Of a stretch of 33,005 nt of DNA, positions 17,301 to 26,017 are shown one piece after another (position 1 is the first letter of the stretch; each line of letters starts with the position of its first letter). Origin of the DNA: Dehalococcoidia bacterium (GTDB lineage Bacteria; Chloroflexota; Dehalococcoidia; Lucifugimonadales; Lucifugimonadaceae); assembly GCA_028278465.1 (NCBI GenBank), contig JANQEF010000166.1, positions 1-33,005 on the forward strand. The letters run 5' to 3'. The notes below the pieces were generated by a model. That model worked only from the letters and a program-made list of their open reading frames with translations. It had not been told where the DNA came from and did no database searches. The position numbers and the translations under genes were made by a program.

Positions 17301-19787
17301 TCAGGTCGCAGGCTGCTCGGCCTGCTCCAATTCGACCGTCTCGACGGTTTCGCCGGAGCTAATCTCCTCGAAGGTCAGACCGTTCTCGCTGCCCTCGATC
17401 TTCACGACACTGCCGCGTCCGAGCTCGCCACCGAGGATCCGCTTCGAGAGCTGGTTCTCGATGTTGCGCTGTATGGCCCGCCGCAGCGGCCGTGCGCCAT
17501 ACATGCGGTCGAACCCTTCGCGGGCCAGCCACTCGCGTGCAGAGTCCGCAACTTCGACAGTGACACCGAGCTCGCTCACGCGGGCCTGGACCTCGGACAG
17601 CAGCTTTCCGACGATCTTCAGCGTGTCGTCCTGCGTCAGGGAATCGAAGATGATCACATCATCGATCCTGTTCAGGAACTCCGGCCTGAAGGCACGCTTG
17701 AGGGCGTCCTCAACCTCGGCTCGCTGGTTCGCCGATTCTGCCGAGTCGCTGACCGACGTCTTGAAGCCTATCGACTCCTGCGGAACGCCCGTCGTCCCGA
17801 GGTTGCTGGTCATGATGATGACCGTGTTGCGGAAGTCGACGGTCCTTCCCTGTCCGTCAGTCAGGCGGCCGTCATCCAGCACCTGCAGAAGCGTGTTGAA
17901 CACCTCCGGGTGCGCCTTTTCGATCTCGTCGAACAGCACCACGCTGAAGGGCCGTCTTCGCACCATCTCGGTGAGCTGACCTGCATCGTCGTACCCGACG
18001 TAGCCGGGAGGAGCGCCGATCAGCCGTGAGACCGTGTGCCTCTCCTGGTACTCGGACATATCGACCCGCACCATGTTCTCCTCGTCGTCGAACATGTACT
18101 CGGCCAGCGCCCTGCCAAGCTCGGTCTTCCCGACACCTGTCGGGCCGAGGAAGATGAACGAGCCGATGGGGCGTCTCGGGTCCTTCAGGCCCGCACGGGC
18201 CCTGCGCACCGCATCCGCAAGTGCCGATACTGCCGAGTCCTGGCCGATCACCCGCTGGTGCAGGCGCTCCTCCAGGTGCAGCAACCTCTCGGCCTCGCCC
18301 TCGACAAGGCGCGCGACCGGGATGCCTGTCCGCTCCGCGATCAGGCCGGCGATGTCCTCAGCGGTGACGCAGTCGCACCGGTCGTGGGTCTTCTCCCATT
18401 CGGCCTTCTGCTGGTCGTATTCCTGCGAGACCCGTAGTCGCTCCGACTTCTTCTCAGCAGCGCCCTCGTAGTTGCCCATCTCGGACGCCGCGTTCTCTTC
18501 CTCTTCAAGCGTCTGGATCTGCATCTCGCGCTCGGTCAGCTCTGTCGGCATCGCATCGTTCTGGATCCGGATCTTGGCCGCGGCCTCATCGATCAGGTCG
18601 ACCGCCTTGTCAGGCAGGAACCGGTCCGAGATGTAGCGGGCGCTCAGGCGGACCGCAGCGTCGATCGCATCCTCCTCGATCTTGATGCCGTGGTGAGACT
18701 CGTAGCGCGGCCGGAGCGTCTTCAGCATCTCGACCGCAATGTCGGTGTCCGGCTCCTCGACCCACACAGGCGAGAAGCGCCGCTCCAGCGCGGCGTCTTT
18801 CTCGATGTATTTCCTGTATTCGCCGGGAGTCGTGGCGCCGATGGTCTGCATCTCGCCGCGTGCGAGCGCAGGCTTCATCATGTTGCTGGCATCCAGCGCG
18901 CCGTCCCCGGCACCCGCGCCGACCACTGTGTGAATCTCATCGATGAACAGGACGATCTCACCGGCGGCCTGCCGGATCTCGTCCATCACTGCCTTGAGCC
19001 GCTCCTCGAACTCCCCACGGAACTTTGCGCCGGCCAGCAGCGAGCCCATCTCAAGGGCTATCACCCTGCGTCCGCGCAAACTTTCAGGGACGTCGCCCGC
19101 GACGATCCGCTGCGCGAGCCCTTCGACTACTGCCGTTTTGCCTACACCGGCATCGCCGATCAGGACCGGATTGTTCTTGGTGCGCCGGGTTAGCGTCTGC
19201 ATGACACGCCGCACTTCGAGGTCGCGCCCGACTACCGGGTCGAGCCGCCCGTCGCGTGCCAGTTCGGTCAGGTCGACACTGTACTTCGAAAGCGCCTGGT
19301 ACTTACTCTCGGCGCGTGGATCGGTGACTCGCGCTGAGCCGCGCACCTGCTGAAGCGCCTGGTAGATGCGCTCCTGCGTGATGCCGTGCTCCTTGAACAG
19401 CGCGCCCAGCTTGCCCGAGTCGTCGGAGACCAGGCTCACCATCAAGTGGTCGGCGCCGATGAACTCGTCCTTCAGCCGGTCAGCCTCGGTCCGGGCCCTG
19501 TCGATGGCTGAAACCACACGCGGCGTGGCAAAGATCTGCGTCGCCTGACCCTGTCCTGACACTTTCGGAGTCTCGTCGAGGATCGCCGTGACCGCACGAA
19601 CGATCTCGCCGGGATCGACCTCAAGTGCTTCGAGCATCTGGGCGGGCAGGCTGTTCTCAACCTGCAGCAGCCCGAGTAACAGGTGCTCTGCGTCCCACTG
19701 GCTGTGACGCATCTGCAGGACCATCTGCTGAGACGCGCCCAGCGCTTCCCTTGCCTGCTCCGTGAAGTCTTCCTGCTTAAGAACCAT
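17301..19787 (-). CDS. clpC: ClpC-type AAA+ unfoldase
   Basis: 828 residues. There are two Clp_N repeats (about 8-150). AAA1 has Walker A GDAGVGKT at 211-218 and Walker B LFIDE near 280. A short middle region (about 405-470) has the UVR-like EEENAASEMGNYEGAAEKK. AAA2 has Walker A GPTGVGKT at 548-555. I call it ClpC rather than ClpB because the middle domain is short and an IGF tripeptide at 673-675 matches the ClpP-docking loop. It would feed substrates to ClpP, which is not in the window. The start at 19787 has GGAGAGGAA directly upstream and begins the conserved sequence; the frame continues 82 codons further upstream with unrelated Arg-rich sequence, which I reject. It is 56 bases after the hspR-like gene. 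Confidence 0.92.
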   Translation of the reverse strand: MVLKQEDFTEQAREALGASQQMVLQMRHSQWDAEHLLLGLLQVENSLPAQMLEALEVDPGEIVRAVTAILDETPKVSGQGQATQIFATPRVVSAIDRARTEADRLKDEFIGADHLMVSLVSDDSGKLGALFKEHGITQERIYQALQQVRGSARVTDPRAESKYQALSKYSVDLTELARDGRLDPVVGRDLEVRRVMQTLTRRTKNNPVLIGDAGVGKTAVVEGLAQRIVAGDVPESLRGRRVIALEMGSLLAGAKFRGEFEERLKAVMDEIRQAAGEIVLFIDEIHTVVGAGAGDGALDASNMMKPALARGEMQTIGATTPGEYRKYIEKDAALERRFSPVWVEEPDTDIAVEMLKTLRPRYESHHGIKIEEDAIDAAVRLSARYISDRFLPDKAVDLIDEAAAKIRIQNDAMPTELTEREMQIQTLEEEENAASEMGNYEGAAEKKSERLRVSQEYDQQKAEWEKTHDRCDCVTAEDIAGLIAERTGIPVARLVEGEAERLLHLEERLHQRVIGQDSAVSALADAVRRARAGLKDPRRPIGSFIFLGPTGVGKTELGRALAEYMFDDEENMVRVDMSEYQERHTVSRLIGAPPGYVGYDDAGQLTEMVRRRPFSVVLFDEIEKAHPEVFNTLLQVLDDGRLTDGQGRTVDFRNTVIIMTSNLGTTGVPQESIGFKTSVSDSAESANQRAEVEDALKRAFRPEFLNRIDDVIIFDSLTQDDTLKIVGKLLSEVQARVSELGVTVEVADSAREWLAREGFDRMYGARPLRRAIQRNIENQLSKRILGGELGRGSVVKIEGSENGLTFEEISSGETVETVELEQAEQPAT

Positions 19788-19843
19788 TTCCTCTCCAATC
19801 GTTGGCGATATCCGGTTGCCCGGCCGCCGCGTGTTCCGATCGA

Positions 19844-20212
19844 CTAGCTCTGACTCGTCGTCTCTTCGTCCTGCGATTCGGCCACGCTCTCTGTGAGCCG
19901 TTCTGGACCGAGTCGCTCCTTGACTATCCGTATCTTCAGATCGCGCACTTCCTGTTCGAGGTCGGCGATTCGCTTTAGCAGCCTCGTCATCACCTCGACG
20001 CCTGCCCGGTTGATGCCGAGCACGTCTATCCACTCGCGAATCTTCTCGATCTTCTCGATGTCACGGATGGAGTAGTAGCGTGTGCCGCCGCCGGAGCGCA
20101 TTGGCACTACCAGTCCCCACCGCTCGTAGTTGCGTAGCGTCTGCTGGTGAACTCCGATCCGGCGAGCGACGATCCCGATGGCGAACACCGGCTCGTCCCT
20201 TCCAAAGGTCAT
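19844..20212 (-). CDS. hspR: HspR-like MerR-family heat-shock repressor
   Basis: A 122-residue MerR-family protein. The winged helix-turn-helix is at residues 9-75 (FAIGIVARRIGVHQQTLRNYERWGL, then RYYSIRDIEKIEKI), followed by a coiled-coil helix (about 78-105) and a polar tail. No effector-binding domain or metal cysteines are present, as in HspR. Position between a dnaJ-type gene (4-base overlap) and clpC matches the actinobacterial dnaK-operon HspR arrangement. It probably autoregulates the operon from the promoter region upstream of cbpA. The canonical HspR box is not visible there. Confidence 0.88.
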   Translation of the reverse strand: MTFGRDEPVFAIGIVARRIGVHQQTLRNYERWGLVVPMRSGGGTRYYSIRDIEKIEKIREWIDVLGINRAGVEVMTRLLKRIADLEQEVRDLKIRIVKERLGPERLTESVAESQDEETTSQS

Positions 20213-21111
20213 GCGTCACCTCCCGTCGCCTTTGTCTCGGACGCCGGTTGTTCGAGCTCTCTCAGTTGCTCGAACAGCAGCCGGTGCTCATCCGTGACCT
20301 GCTCCGGCATCCGCACCCTGACCTTTGCGATCAGGTCACCGAACTCGCCGCTGCCTCGCTTTGGCATCCCTCTGCCGGGGATCCTGAACGAGCGGCCGTT
20401 CTGTGTGCCCGCCGGGATGGTGAGGGCGATGCGGCCTTCCATCGTCGGCACCTCGACCTCTCCACCCAGGACCGCGTCCACGTAGCTGACATCTACCTCC
20501 CGGACCAGGTCGTCGCCTGACCGCTTGAAGGCACGTGACGGCCGAACCTTCACCCTCAGCAGCACCTCGGTCTGGGGATCCGGGTTTAGCCTGATCCGGC
20601 CACCGTCCTTGATGCCTGCTGGGATCGAGACTTCGAGGGTTCGAGTGCCTGACATACCGCTCAAGCTGACGCGCCTGGTCGCGCCGTGATAGGCGTCCTC
20701 CAGCGTCACATCGACGCTGCCTTCGACGCTCGAACGCATCTGCCTGCCGCCGTACTGGCTGCCAAATATGTCGAACGGAGAGCCGCCGCCCGAGCCGTTC
20801 TCGAAGATGTCGAATATCGAACCGCCCGAACCGAACGGGTTTCCACCCGAGGCGAAACCGGCGGCTCCGGCCTTTCTCAGCTGGTCCGCGTGCTTCCAGT
20901 TCTCGCCGAACTCGTCGTAGTCCTTGCGCTTCTTCGAGTCGGCCAGGATGTCGTGCGCCTCGTTCACCTTCTTGAAACGCTCGGCAGCCGACTTGTCACC
21001 CGGGTTCACGTCAGGGTGAAGCTGACGCGCCAGCTTCCTGTACGCGTCCTTTATCTCTTTCTCGGATGCGTCGCGTGAGATGCCGAGAACGCTGTAGAAG
21101 TCCTGTGCCAA
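20209..21111 (-). CDS. CbpA-type J-domain co-chaperone (DnaJ family without zinc finger)
   Basis: 300 residues. The J domain spans about 4-70 with the catalytic HPD at 32-34. A Gly/Phe-rich linker (about 80-125) contains repeated SIFDIFE- and SPFDIFG-like blocks. Two C-terminal beta-sandwich domains follow (about 130-285). The CxxCxGxG zinc repeats of DnaJ proper are missing, which makes it a CbpA-type protein. It stimulates DnaK ATPase and presents unfolded clients; dnaK and grpE are not in the window. It is the first gene of the minus-strand heat-shock operon. Confidence 0.93.
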   Translation of the reverse strand: MAQDFYSVLGISRDASEKEIKDAYRKLARQLHPDVNPGDKSAAERFKKVNEAHDILADSKKRKDYDEFGENWKHADQLRKAGAAGFASGGNPFGSGGSIFDIFENGSGGGSPFDIFGSQYGGRQMRSSVEGSVDVTLEDAYHGATRRVSLSGMSGTRTLEVSIPAGIKDGGRIRLNPDPQTEVLLRVKVRPSRAFKRSGDDLVREVDVSYVDAVLGGEVEVPTMEGRIALTIPAGTQNGRSFRIPGRGMPKRGSGEFGDLIAKVRVRMPEQVTDEHRLLFEQLRELEQPASETKATGGDA

Positions 21112-21152
21112 GTGGTTGCTGTTCCTCTGCGCGGCTACCTGTCAACTCATTG

Positions 21153-21171
21153 GATGCAAGTATAGTGCATC
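21153..21171 (-). promoter_or_regulatory. Candidate operator over the cbpA promoter
   Basis: GATGCA-N7-TGCATC is a perfect 6-bp inverted repeat 41-59 bases upstream of the cbpA start, and a further GGATGC follows at 21172-21177. The 7-base spacer read on the minus strand contains TATACT (21164-21159), a plausible -10 box. A protein bound to both arms would cover it. Spacing resembles the HspR box (7-base spacer), but the half-site sequence is different. Confidence 0.55.
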
Positions 21172-21186
21172 GGATGCTTAGATATA

Positions 21187-21218
21187 ACTTGACAAGTATC
21201 TTATCAGATTTCTATACT
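21187..21218 (+). promoter_or_regulatory. hsp20 promoter with an inverted repeat on the -35 box
   Basis: TTGACA at 21189-21194 and TATACT at 21213-21218 are separated by 18 bases, close to the vegetative sigma consensus. The -35 lies inside ACTTG-A-CAAGT (21187-21197), a perfect 5-bp inverted repeat that could be a repressor site. The promoter is 70 bases upstream of the hsp20 start. Confidence 0.75.
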
Positions 21219-21287
21219 GGGTGCGTAAGAGATGGAGCCACACCGTGGTGATGTCAGTTCAAAACGGAAGTTCGAGGAGCTAAGACG

Positions 21288-21722
21288 ATGGCGATAGAGC
21301 GATGGACCCCATTCGCAGATGTGCGACGGTTTGATGATCTTTTCAACAGGTTCTGGCGAGGTACGTCGGGCCTTGCGGAGACACCGGAGGCCTGGAGCAT
21401 CCCGCTGGACGTGACTAAGTCCGGTGATGATGTGGTGGTGAAGGCTTCGCTGCCCGGCGTGAAGAAGGACGACGTTGACGTAACGATCGAGGACAGCGTC
21501 CTGACGATCCGTGCGCAGGCCGCTCAGGAAGGTGAGCGTGAGGACGCCGGCTACCTGCTCAAGGAGCGTCGCACGGGCTCGTTCTACCGAGCGGTGAGGC
21601 TGCCCGAGACGGTCGACTCCGAGCAGGCGACCTCTTCGTACGGCGACGGCGTGCTCACCATCACACTACCGAAGCGGGAGGAGAAGAAGGCCCGGAAGCT
21701 CTCGATCGCCTCCGCATCCTGA
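21288..21722 (+). CDS. Small heat-shock protein (Hsp20/alpha-crystallin family)
   Basis: A 144-residue ATP-independent holdase. An N-terminal arm (DLFNRFWRG) precedes the alpha-crystallin domain (about 38-130), with SIPLDVTKSGDDVVVKASLPGVKKDDVDVTI and the closing GVLTITLPKREE. The C-terminal tail ends KLSIAS, a degenerate I-x-I oligomerisation motif. GAGGAGC lies about 11 bases upstream of the ATG. It is divergent from the cbpA-hspR-clpC operon, has its own strong promoter, and is followed by a perfect terminator, so it is monocistronic. Confidence 0.95.
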   Translation: MAIERWTPFADVRRFDDLFNRFWRGTSGLAETPEAWSIPLDVTKSGDDVVVKASLPGVKKDDVDVTIEDSVLTIRAQAAQEGEREDAGYLLKERRTGSFYRAVRLPETVDSEQATSSYGDGVLTITLPKREEKKARKLSIASAS

Positions 21723-21745
21723 TCTCAAGTCCACCACTTGCGTCA

Positions 21746-21783
21746 GGGCCGGGCGGTTGCTTAACCGCCCGGCCCTTTTCTTT
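21746..21783 (+). terminator. Rho-independent terminator of hsp20
   Basis: GGGCCGGGCGGTT (21746-21758) pairs perfectly with AACCGCCCGGCCC (21763-21775) across a 4-base loop, followed directly by TTTTCTTT. It ends the hsp20 transcript and insulates the hopanoid operon. Confidence 0.95.
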
Positions 21784-21908
21784 GCTCTAAGTTCAGGCGC
21801 TCACGACCGCTACACGTTTACCGGTTCGGCCAAACTGCCCTGCTGCTAAGCTTTCTCTCCTCCATTCGTACGGCGCGAAACAGGGATTGACGCACAGGTG
21901 AGCCCCTT

Positions 21909-22970
21909 TTGAGCACGGCCGAGAACCAGGTCCGGACCATAGGCCTGCCAGCCTTCTTTGCTCGCTACCAGGAGCCGATCGACGTCGCCCTGCGCGCAGA
22001 GCTGGACGGCCTCACACTGCCGCTCTACGAGACCCATCGCTACTACATGGGCTGGACCGACGTTGACGGCTCTCCGTCCTCCAACGCGGGCGGCAAGAGG
22101 CTCAGGCCAACGCTCTCGCTACTGGCCGCCGAGGCCGCTGGCGGCGAGCCTGAAAAGGCGATGCCCGTCGGCATCTCCCTCGAATACGTCCACAACTTCT
22201 CGCTGATTCACGACGATCTTGAGGACCAGGACCGGATACGGCATCACCGCCCGACCGTCTGGGCCGTGTGGGGCGAGTCGACCGCCATCGTCTCAGGCAA
22301 CGCCATGCTCAAGATCGCGGACCGGGCGATGCGGCGGTTGTCCGACCACGGCGTCAGCCCCGACGTGATCCTGCAGGCCCAGCACTCACTCACAGCCAAC
22401 TACCTGCGCATGATGGAAGGCCAGTACCTCGACATCCAGTTCGAGTCCCTGCCCTCGATCACCGTCGATCAGTACCTCGACATGATCGAGCGCAAGACAG
22501 GCGCGCTCATCGAGACCGCTGTCTTCCTCGGGTCACTCGTCGGCCGCCCCGGCGGGCCGGACCGCGAGTTCTCTGCGGGGCTACGTTCAGTCGGCTACGA
22601 GCTCGGCCGGATATTCCAGATACGAGACGACGTGCTTGGCGTCTGGGGAGGTCAGGAGACAGGGAAGCCGGTTGGCGCAGATATCCAGCGCAAGAAGAAG
22701 GCATTGCCGGCCGTGCACGCGCTCAACATGGCGACCGGCGCGTCCAAAGACCGGATCACCGAGATCTTCGCGAAGGACGAGCTCGATGGCGACGATGTCG
22801 AGGATGCGCTGCAGGTGATGGAAGAGCTGCAGACTCAGAACTACTGCCAGTCGCTCGCCGAGGAGCGGTGGCTGCGTGCACGAGGCGTGATAAAGTCTCT
22901 TGAACTTGCAGGCGACACCGCGAGGGACCTGGAGGACCTGGGAGAGTTTCTGCTCGTCAGGACCAGCTGA
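21909..22970 (+). CDS. Polyprenyl diphosphate synthase (farnesyl/geranylgeranyl type)
   Basis: A 353-residue trans-isoprenyl diphosphate synthase that condenses isopentenyl diphosphate units. The first Asp-rich motif is D102-D103-L-E-D106 (LIHDDLEDQD), preceded by GGKRLRP. The second is R239-D240-D241-V-L-G-V-W-G, with Gly instead of the usual fifth Asp, a variant I associate with an actinobacterial-type subgroup. GKPVGADIQRKKKALP follows as expected. It starts with TTG at 21909, with AGGTGA about 8 bases upstream. As the first gene of the hopanoid operon it probably supplies C15 diphosphate for squalene; the chain length is inferred. Confidence 0.93.
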   Translation: MSTAENQVRTIGLPAFFARYQEPIDVALRAELDGLTLPLYETHRYYMGWTDVDGSPSSNAGGKRLRPTLSLLAAEAAGGEPEKAMPVGISLEYVHNFSLIHDDLEDQDRIRHHRPTVWAVWGESTAIVSGNAMLKIADRAMRRLSDHGVSPDVILQAQHSLTANYLRMMEGQYLDIQFESLPSITVDQYLDMIERKTGALIETAVFLGSLVGRPGGPDREFSAGLRSVGYELGRIFQIRDDVLGVWGGQETGKPVGADIQRKKKALPAVHALNMATGASKDRITEIFAKDELDGDDVEDALQVMEELQTQNYCQSLAEERWLRARGVIKSLELAGDTARDLEDLGEFLLVRTS

Positions 22971-23062
22971 TCCTGCCCGGGGCGCGGACCTCCGAGGATT
23001 CCACCTCCCGCCTGCTCCCATTCGGCGCAGACCCGTGGGGACGCAAAAAGGAGACTGCCGAG

Positions 23063-24103
23063 ATGGCCAGACCAAAGGAACTTGCGGTCAAGGTAGGCTG
23101 GTATCTCTTCTACAACAAGTTCATCAAGCGGCGAAAACGCTTCCCGCTGGTGACGATGTTGGAGCCTCTCGAGGCCTGCAACCTGGCCTGCGAAGGCTGC
23201 GGACGTATTCGCGAGTACGAATCTGTCATCCACAGGCAGCTAACCGTCGAAGAGTGCATGGCCGCCGTCGACGAAGCCAACACGCCTGTCATCTCGATTG
23301 CAGGCGGCGAACCGACTATCTGGCCGCACCTTCCAGAGCTCGTCGAGAAGCTGGTCGCACGCAAGAAATTCGTCTACGTCTGCACCAACGGCCTGACGAT
23401 GGGCAAGATGATGCGGGAGATCCCGCCGTCGAAGTACTTCGCATGGGTGATCCACCTCGACGGCACCGGCGAGCGTCACGACGTGGCCGTTTCGAGGAAA
23501 GGCGTCTACCAGATCGCCATGAAGATGGCGGAGAAGGCGCTCGAAAACGGCTACCGCGTCTGCAGCAACACGACGCTATTCTCCGGCTCGGACGCCGATG
23601 ACCTGCACGAGCTGTGGGAGAAGACCACCGAGATGGGCTTCGAGGGCGCGATGGTCACGGCCGGATACGACTACGAGACCGTGCCCAACCAGCAGCTGTT
23701 CCTGAAGAAGCAGCAGGCTGTCAACATCTTCAAAGAGGTGCTTGATCCGGAGAAGACGAAGAAGATCCGGCTGTACAACAACCCTCTTTACCTGCAGTTC
23801 CTGCGCGGTGAGCGCTCTTACAAGTCCTGTACGGCGTGGACCAACCCGACGTACACCATCATGGGCTGGCGCAACCCGTGCTACCCACTTGCAGACGGCC
23901 ACACGCAGCAGCTCGACGACCTGATGACGGACGAGGTTTGGGACAACTACGGCAGCCCTGAGAAGGACCCGCGCTGTGCCAACTGCATGATGCACTGCGG
24001 CTTCGAATCGACGACGATCTTCGAGGCGATGTCCAGTCCTCGGGCCGCGGCTCACCTGGTCCGGTCCGGAGCGGTTGCGAAGAGCGGAATCACCGCAGGC
24101 TAA
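23063..24103 (+). CDS. hpnH: HpnH, adenosylhopane synthase (radical SAM)
   Basis: A 346-residue radical SAM enzyme that adds the 5'-deoxyadenosyl group to hopene, the first step of extended hopanoid synthesis. The cluster motif is C39-N-L-A-C43-E-G-C46, followed by the SAM-binding AGGEPTIW. The C-terminal DUF3463-type domain has C305-A-N-C308 and C312 (MMHCGFE), typical of HpnH. Length matches the family. It lies 92 bases after the prenyl synthase and 43 bases before the hpnG-like gene. Confidence 0.94.
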   Translation: MARPKELAVKVGWYLFYNKFIKRRKRFPLVTMLEPLEACNLACEGCGRIREYESVIHRQLTVEECMAAVDEANTPVISIAGGEPTIWPHLPELVEKLVARKKFVYVCTNGLTMGKMMREIPPSKYFAWVIHLDGTGERHDVAVSRKGVYQIAMKMAEKALENGYRVCSNTTLFSGSDADDLHELWEKTTEMGFEGAMVTAGYDYETVPNQQLFLKKQQAVNIFKEVLDPEKTKKIRLYNNPLYLQFLRGERSYKSCTAWTNPTYTIMGWRNPCYPLADGHTQQLDDLMTDEVWDNYGSPEKDPRCANCMMHCGFESTTIFEAMSSPRAAAHLVRSGAVAKSGITAG

Positions 24104-24146
24104 CGCCAGTTACGGTCGCGCTGGGCTGGCGCGACCTATCGCCGCC

Positions 24147-24974
24147 ATGCTACTTCTGATCGCCGCACTCTCCGAAGAGGTCGGAGGAATCCTGCGCTCG
24201 GCCGATTTCGAGTCTGTGGATTCTCCTGACGGCGCCGTCGCGTACCGCACCCGCATAGAGCCGGGCTCCGAAGAGCCCGAGACCGCGGTCGTGCTGACGG
24301 GAACCGGCAGAGAGCGCGCAGCGGCCACGACACGCTGGGCATTCGATGAATTCGCACCCACGGCGATGATGTCCCTCGGGTTCGGCGGTGGGACGATCGA
24401 CACGCTGCAGCCCGGAGACCTCGTACTGGGCACGCATCTCTACCGGCTGGACGGGTCGCCTTTCTACTGGGACGCAGATCAGCTTGGCGATCCACTGACG
24501 CCTGACAGAGACCTGCTTGGCGCGGCCAGGAACGCGGTTGAGATCGCGGGTATCGACTTCGAGCTGGGTCCGATCATCAATCTCCCGACGGTCGCCAAGA
24601 CGGCAGGCATGAAGAGGTGGATCGGGGAAGAGTTGAGCGGCGCGTGCGTGGACATGGAAAGCTTCGTTGTATGCGAAGTGGCTGCCGATGCAGATGTCCC
24701 GTTCGTGGCGATTCGCGCGGTCGTCGATACCGTCGAGATGGACCTGCCGGACCTCGTGGGACAGATCAACCAGGCGCCCACCGGAGGCCGCGTCATACCG
24801 GCGATCAGGCACCTTGCTCGCAACCCTGCGGATCTCGGGTCGCTGATCGGCCTGGGAAGAGCCGCCGCCCGCGCGCGTCGAGCCCTGACCGGATTCCTCG
24901 TCGAGTTTTCGTCGGAGTTAAGCGTGGCTGAAAACTCTGCGGTTTCAGAGCAGGCGGCCGAGGGCGCATCGTGA
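24147..24974 (+). CDS. hpnG: HpnG-like hopanoid-associated nucleoside phosphorylase/nucleosidase
   Basis: About 275 residues of the MTA/SAH-nucleosidase (phosphorylase) fold. Features are the N-terminal LLLIAALSEEVGGI, a glycine-rich MSLGFGGGTI, the ribose-binding VDMESF and AIRAVVDT with the likely catalytic Asp. HpnG removes adenine from adenosylhopane to give ribosylhopane. I start at the ATG at 24147, where family similarity begins; an upstream ATG at 24075 would overlap hpnH and only add unrelated residues. It overlaps the hpnA start by four bases (GTGA). Confidence 0.85.
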   Translation: MLLLIAALSEEVGGILRSADFESVDSPDGAVAYRTRIEPGSEEPETAVVLTGTGRERAAATTRWAFDEFAPTAMMSLGFGGGTIDTLQPGDLVLGTHLYRLDGSPFYWDADQLGDPLTPDRDLLGAARNAVEIAGIDFELGPIINLPTVAKTAGMKRWIGEELSGACVDMESFVVCEVAADADVPFVAIRAVVDTVEMDLPDLVGQINQAPTGGRVIPAIRHLARNPADLGSLIGLGRAAARARRALTGFLVEFSSELSVAENSAVSEQAAEGAS

Positions 24975-26017
24975 GGTTCCTGGTTACAGGAGCGACCGGC
25001 TTCGTAGGCGGAGCGATCGCCCGGCGATTGATCGCACAGGGGCATTCGGTGCGAGCGTTGGTGAGACCGGAAAGCAGATCAACACTTCCTGAAGACCCGG
25101 CTATAGAAGCAGTCGCCGGCAACGTCACGGACAGACCTTCGGTCGAGAAGGCCATTGAAGGCGCGGACGGTGTTTTCCATGTCGCGGCCGTCTACTCGTA
25201 CTGGCATCGCGATCCATCGGAGACGTATCGAGTCAACGTCGACGGCACCGAGAACGTTCTGGCGGCGGCGAAAAGCTCGGGGATCGGCCGAGCCGTGTTC
25301 ACCAGCACCGTCGCCACGCTCAAGTGGCCGGGGAAAGACTTGCTGGCGGATGAGTCGTTCGTCGCTTCACTCGACGACCTGCCCGGCCACTACAAGCGCT
25401 CAAAGCTGATGGCCGAGCAGGCTGCGCTCTCCCTGAACGATGCCGGCTTCGAGGTAGTCGTGACCAACCCGACGGCGCCGTTCGGACCGGGGGATGCAAG
25501 GCCCACTCCAACCGGCCGCCTTGTCCTCGAGTTCCTGAACCACCGCTTCCCGGGATACGTGAACTCCGGAGTCAACGCCTGCGACGTTGAGGACGTTGCG
25601 GAAGGGCATCTTCTGGCATTCTTCAAGGGCCGTGCCGGCGAGCGCTACATACTGGGATCAGAAAACGTTTCTCTGCGCGGAATCTACGACCGGCTGGCCC
25701 GCGTGACCGGGCTTTCAAGGCGGCCGGTAAGGACTCCTTTCGCCCTCGCCATGGCGCTCGGGGCGATCGACTCGGTGCTGGAGGGCAGGATCCTGCGGCG
25801 CGAGCCGTACATCCCGCTCGAAGGGCTCAGGGTCGCCAAACACCCGATGTACGTCGACTGCACGAAGGCGATCACAGAACTCGGCTTACCCACAAGACCG
25901 GTCGAAGAGTCGCTGCGCCGCTCAGTCGACTGGTTTGTTGAAAACGGCTACTCGAATGCTAAGGTGCGTGGCCCGAGATCGCTGGACAACGGAGACGAGG
26001 CAAGCGTCAAGGCATGA
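24971..26017 (+). CDS. hpnA: HpnA-like hopanoid-associated sugar epimerase (extended SDR)
   Basis: A 348-residue extended SDR. The Rossmann motif is GATGFVG at 7-13, the catalytic Tyr and Lys are Y141 and K145 (HYKRSK), and NPTAPFGPGDARPTPTG is highly typical of HpnA. A Thr/Ser pair at TSTVATL (111-117) completes the active site. HpnA is widely found in hopanoid clusters but its reaction is not established. It starts with GTG inside a 4-base overlap with hpnG and ends in a 4-base ATGA overlap with the cyclase, so translation is probably coupled. Confidence 0.92.
   Translation: MRFLVTGATGFVGGAIARRLIAQGHSVRALVRPESRSTLPEDPAIEAVAGNVTDRPSVEKAIEGADGVFHVAAVYSYWHRDPSETYRVNVDGTENVLAAAKSSGIGRAVFTSTVATLKWPGKDLLADESFVASLDDLPGHYKRSKLMAEQAALSLNDAGFEVVVTNPTAPFGPGDARPTPTGRLVLEFLNHRFPGYVNSGVNACDVEDVAEGHLLAFFKGRAGERYILGSENVSLRGIYDRLARVTGLSRRPVRTPFALAMALGAIDSVLEGRILRREPYIPLEGLRVAKHPMYVDCTKAITELGLPTRPVEESLRRSVDWFVENGYSNAKVRGPRSLDNGDEASVKA

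Noticed and set aside
19788..20033. 82-codon upstream extension of clpC
   Set aside because: The extension is Arg-rich, overlaps the hspR-like gene in another frame and has no similarity to Clp N-domains. The ATG at 19787 has a clear GGAGAGGAA.
21112..21287. Canonical HAIR or CIRCE element between cbpA and hsp20
   Set aside because: Neither CTTGAGT-N7-ACTCAAG nor TTAGCACTC-N9-GAGTGCTAA is present; only single CTTG/CAAG pieces with the wrong spacing occur.
24075..24146. Earlier start for the hpnG-like gene
   Set aside because: It would overlap hpnH by 29 bases, and the added residues do not resemble the nucleosidase fold, which starts at MLLLIAALSEE.
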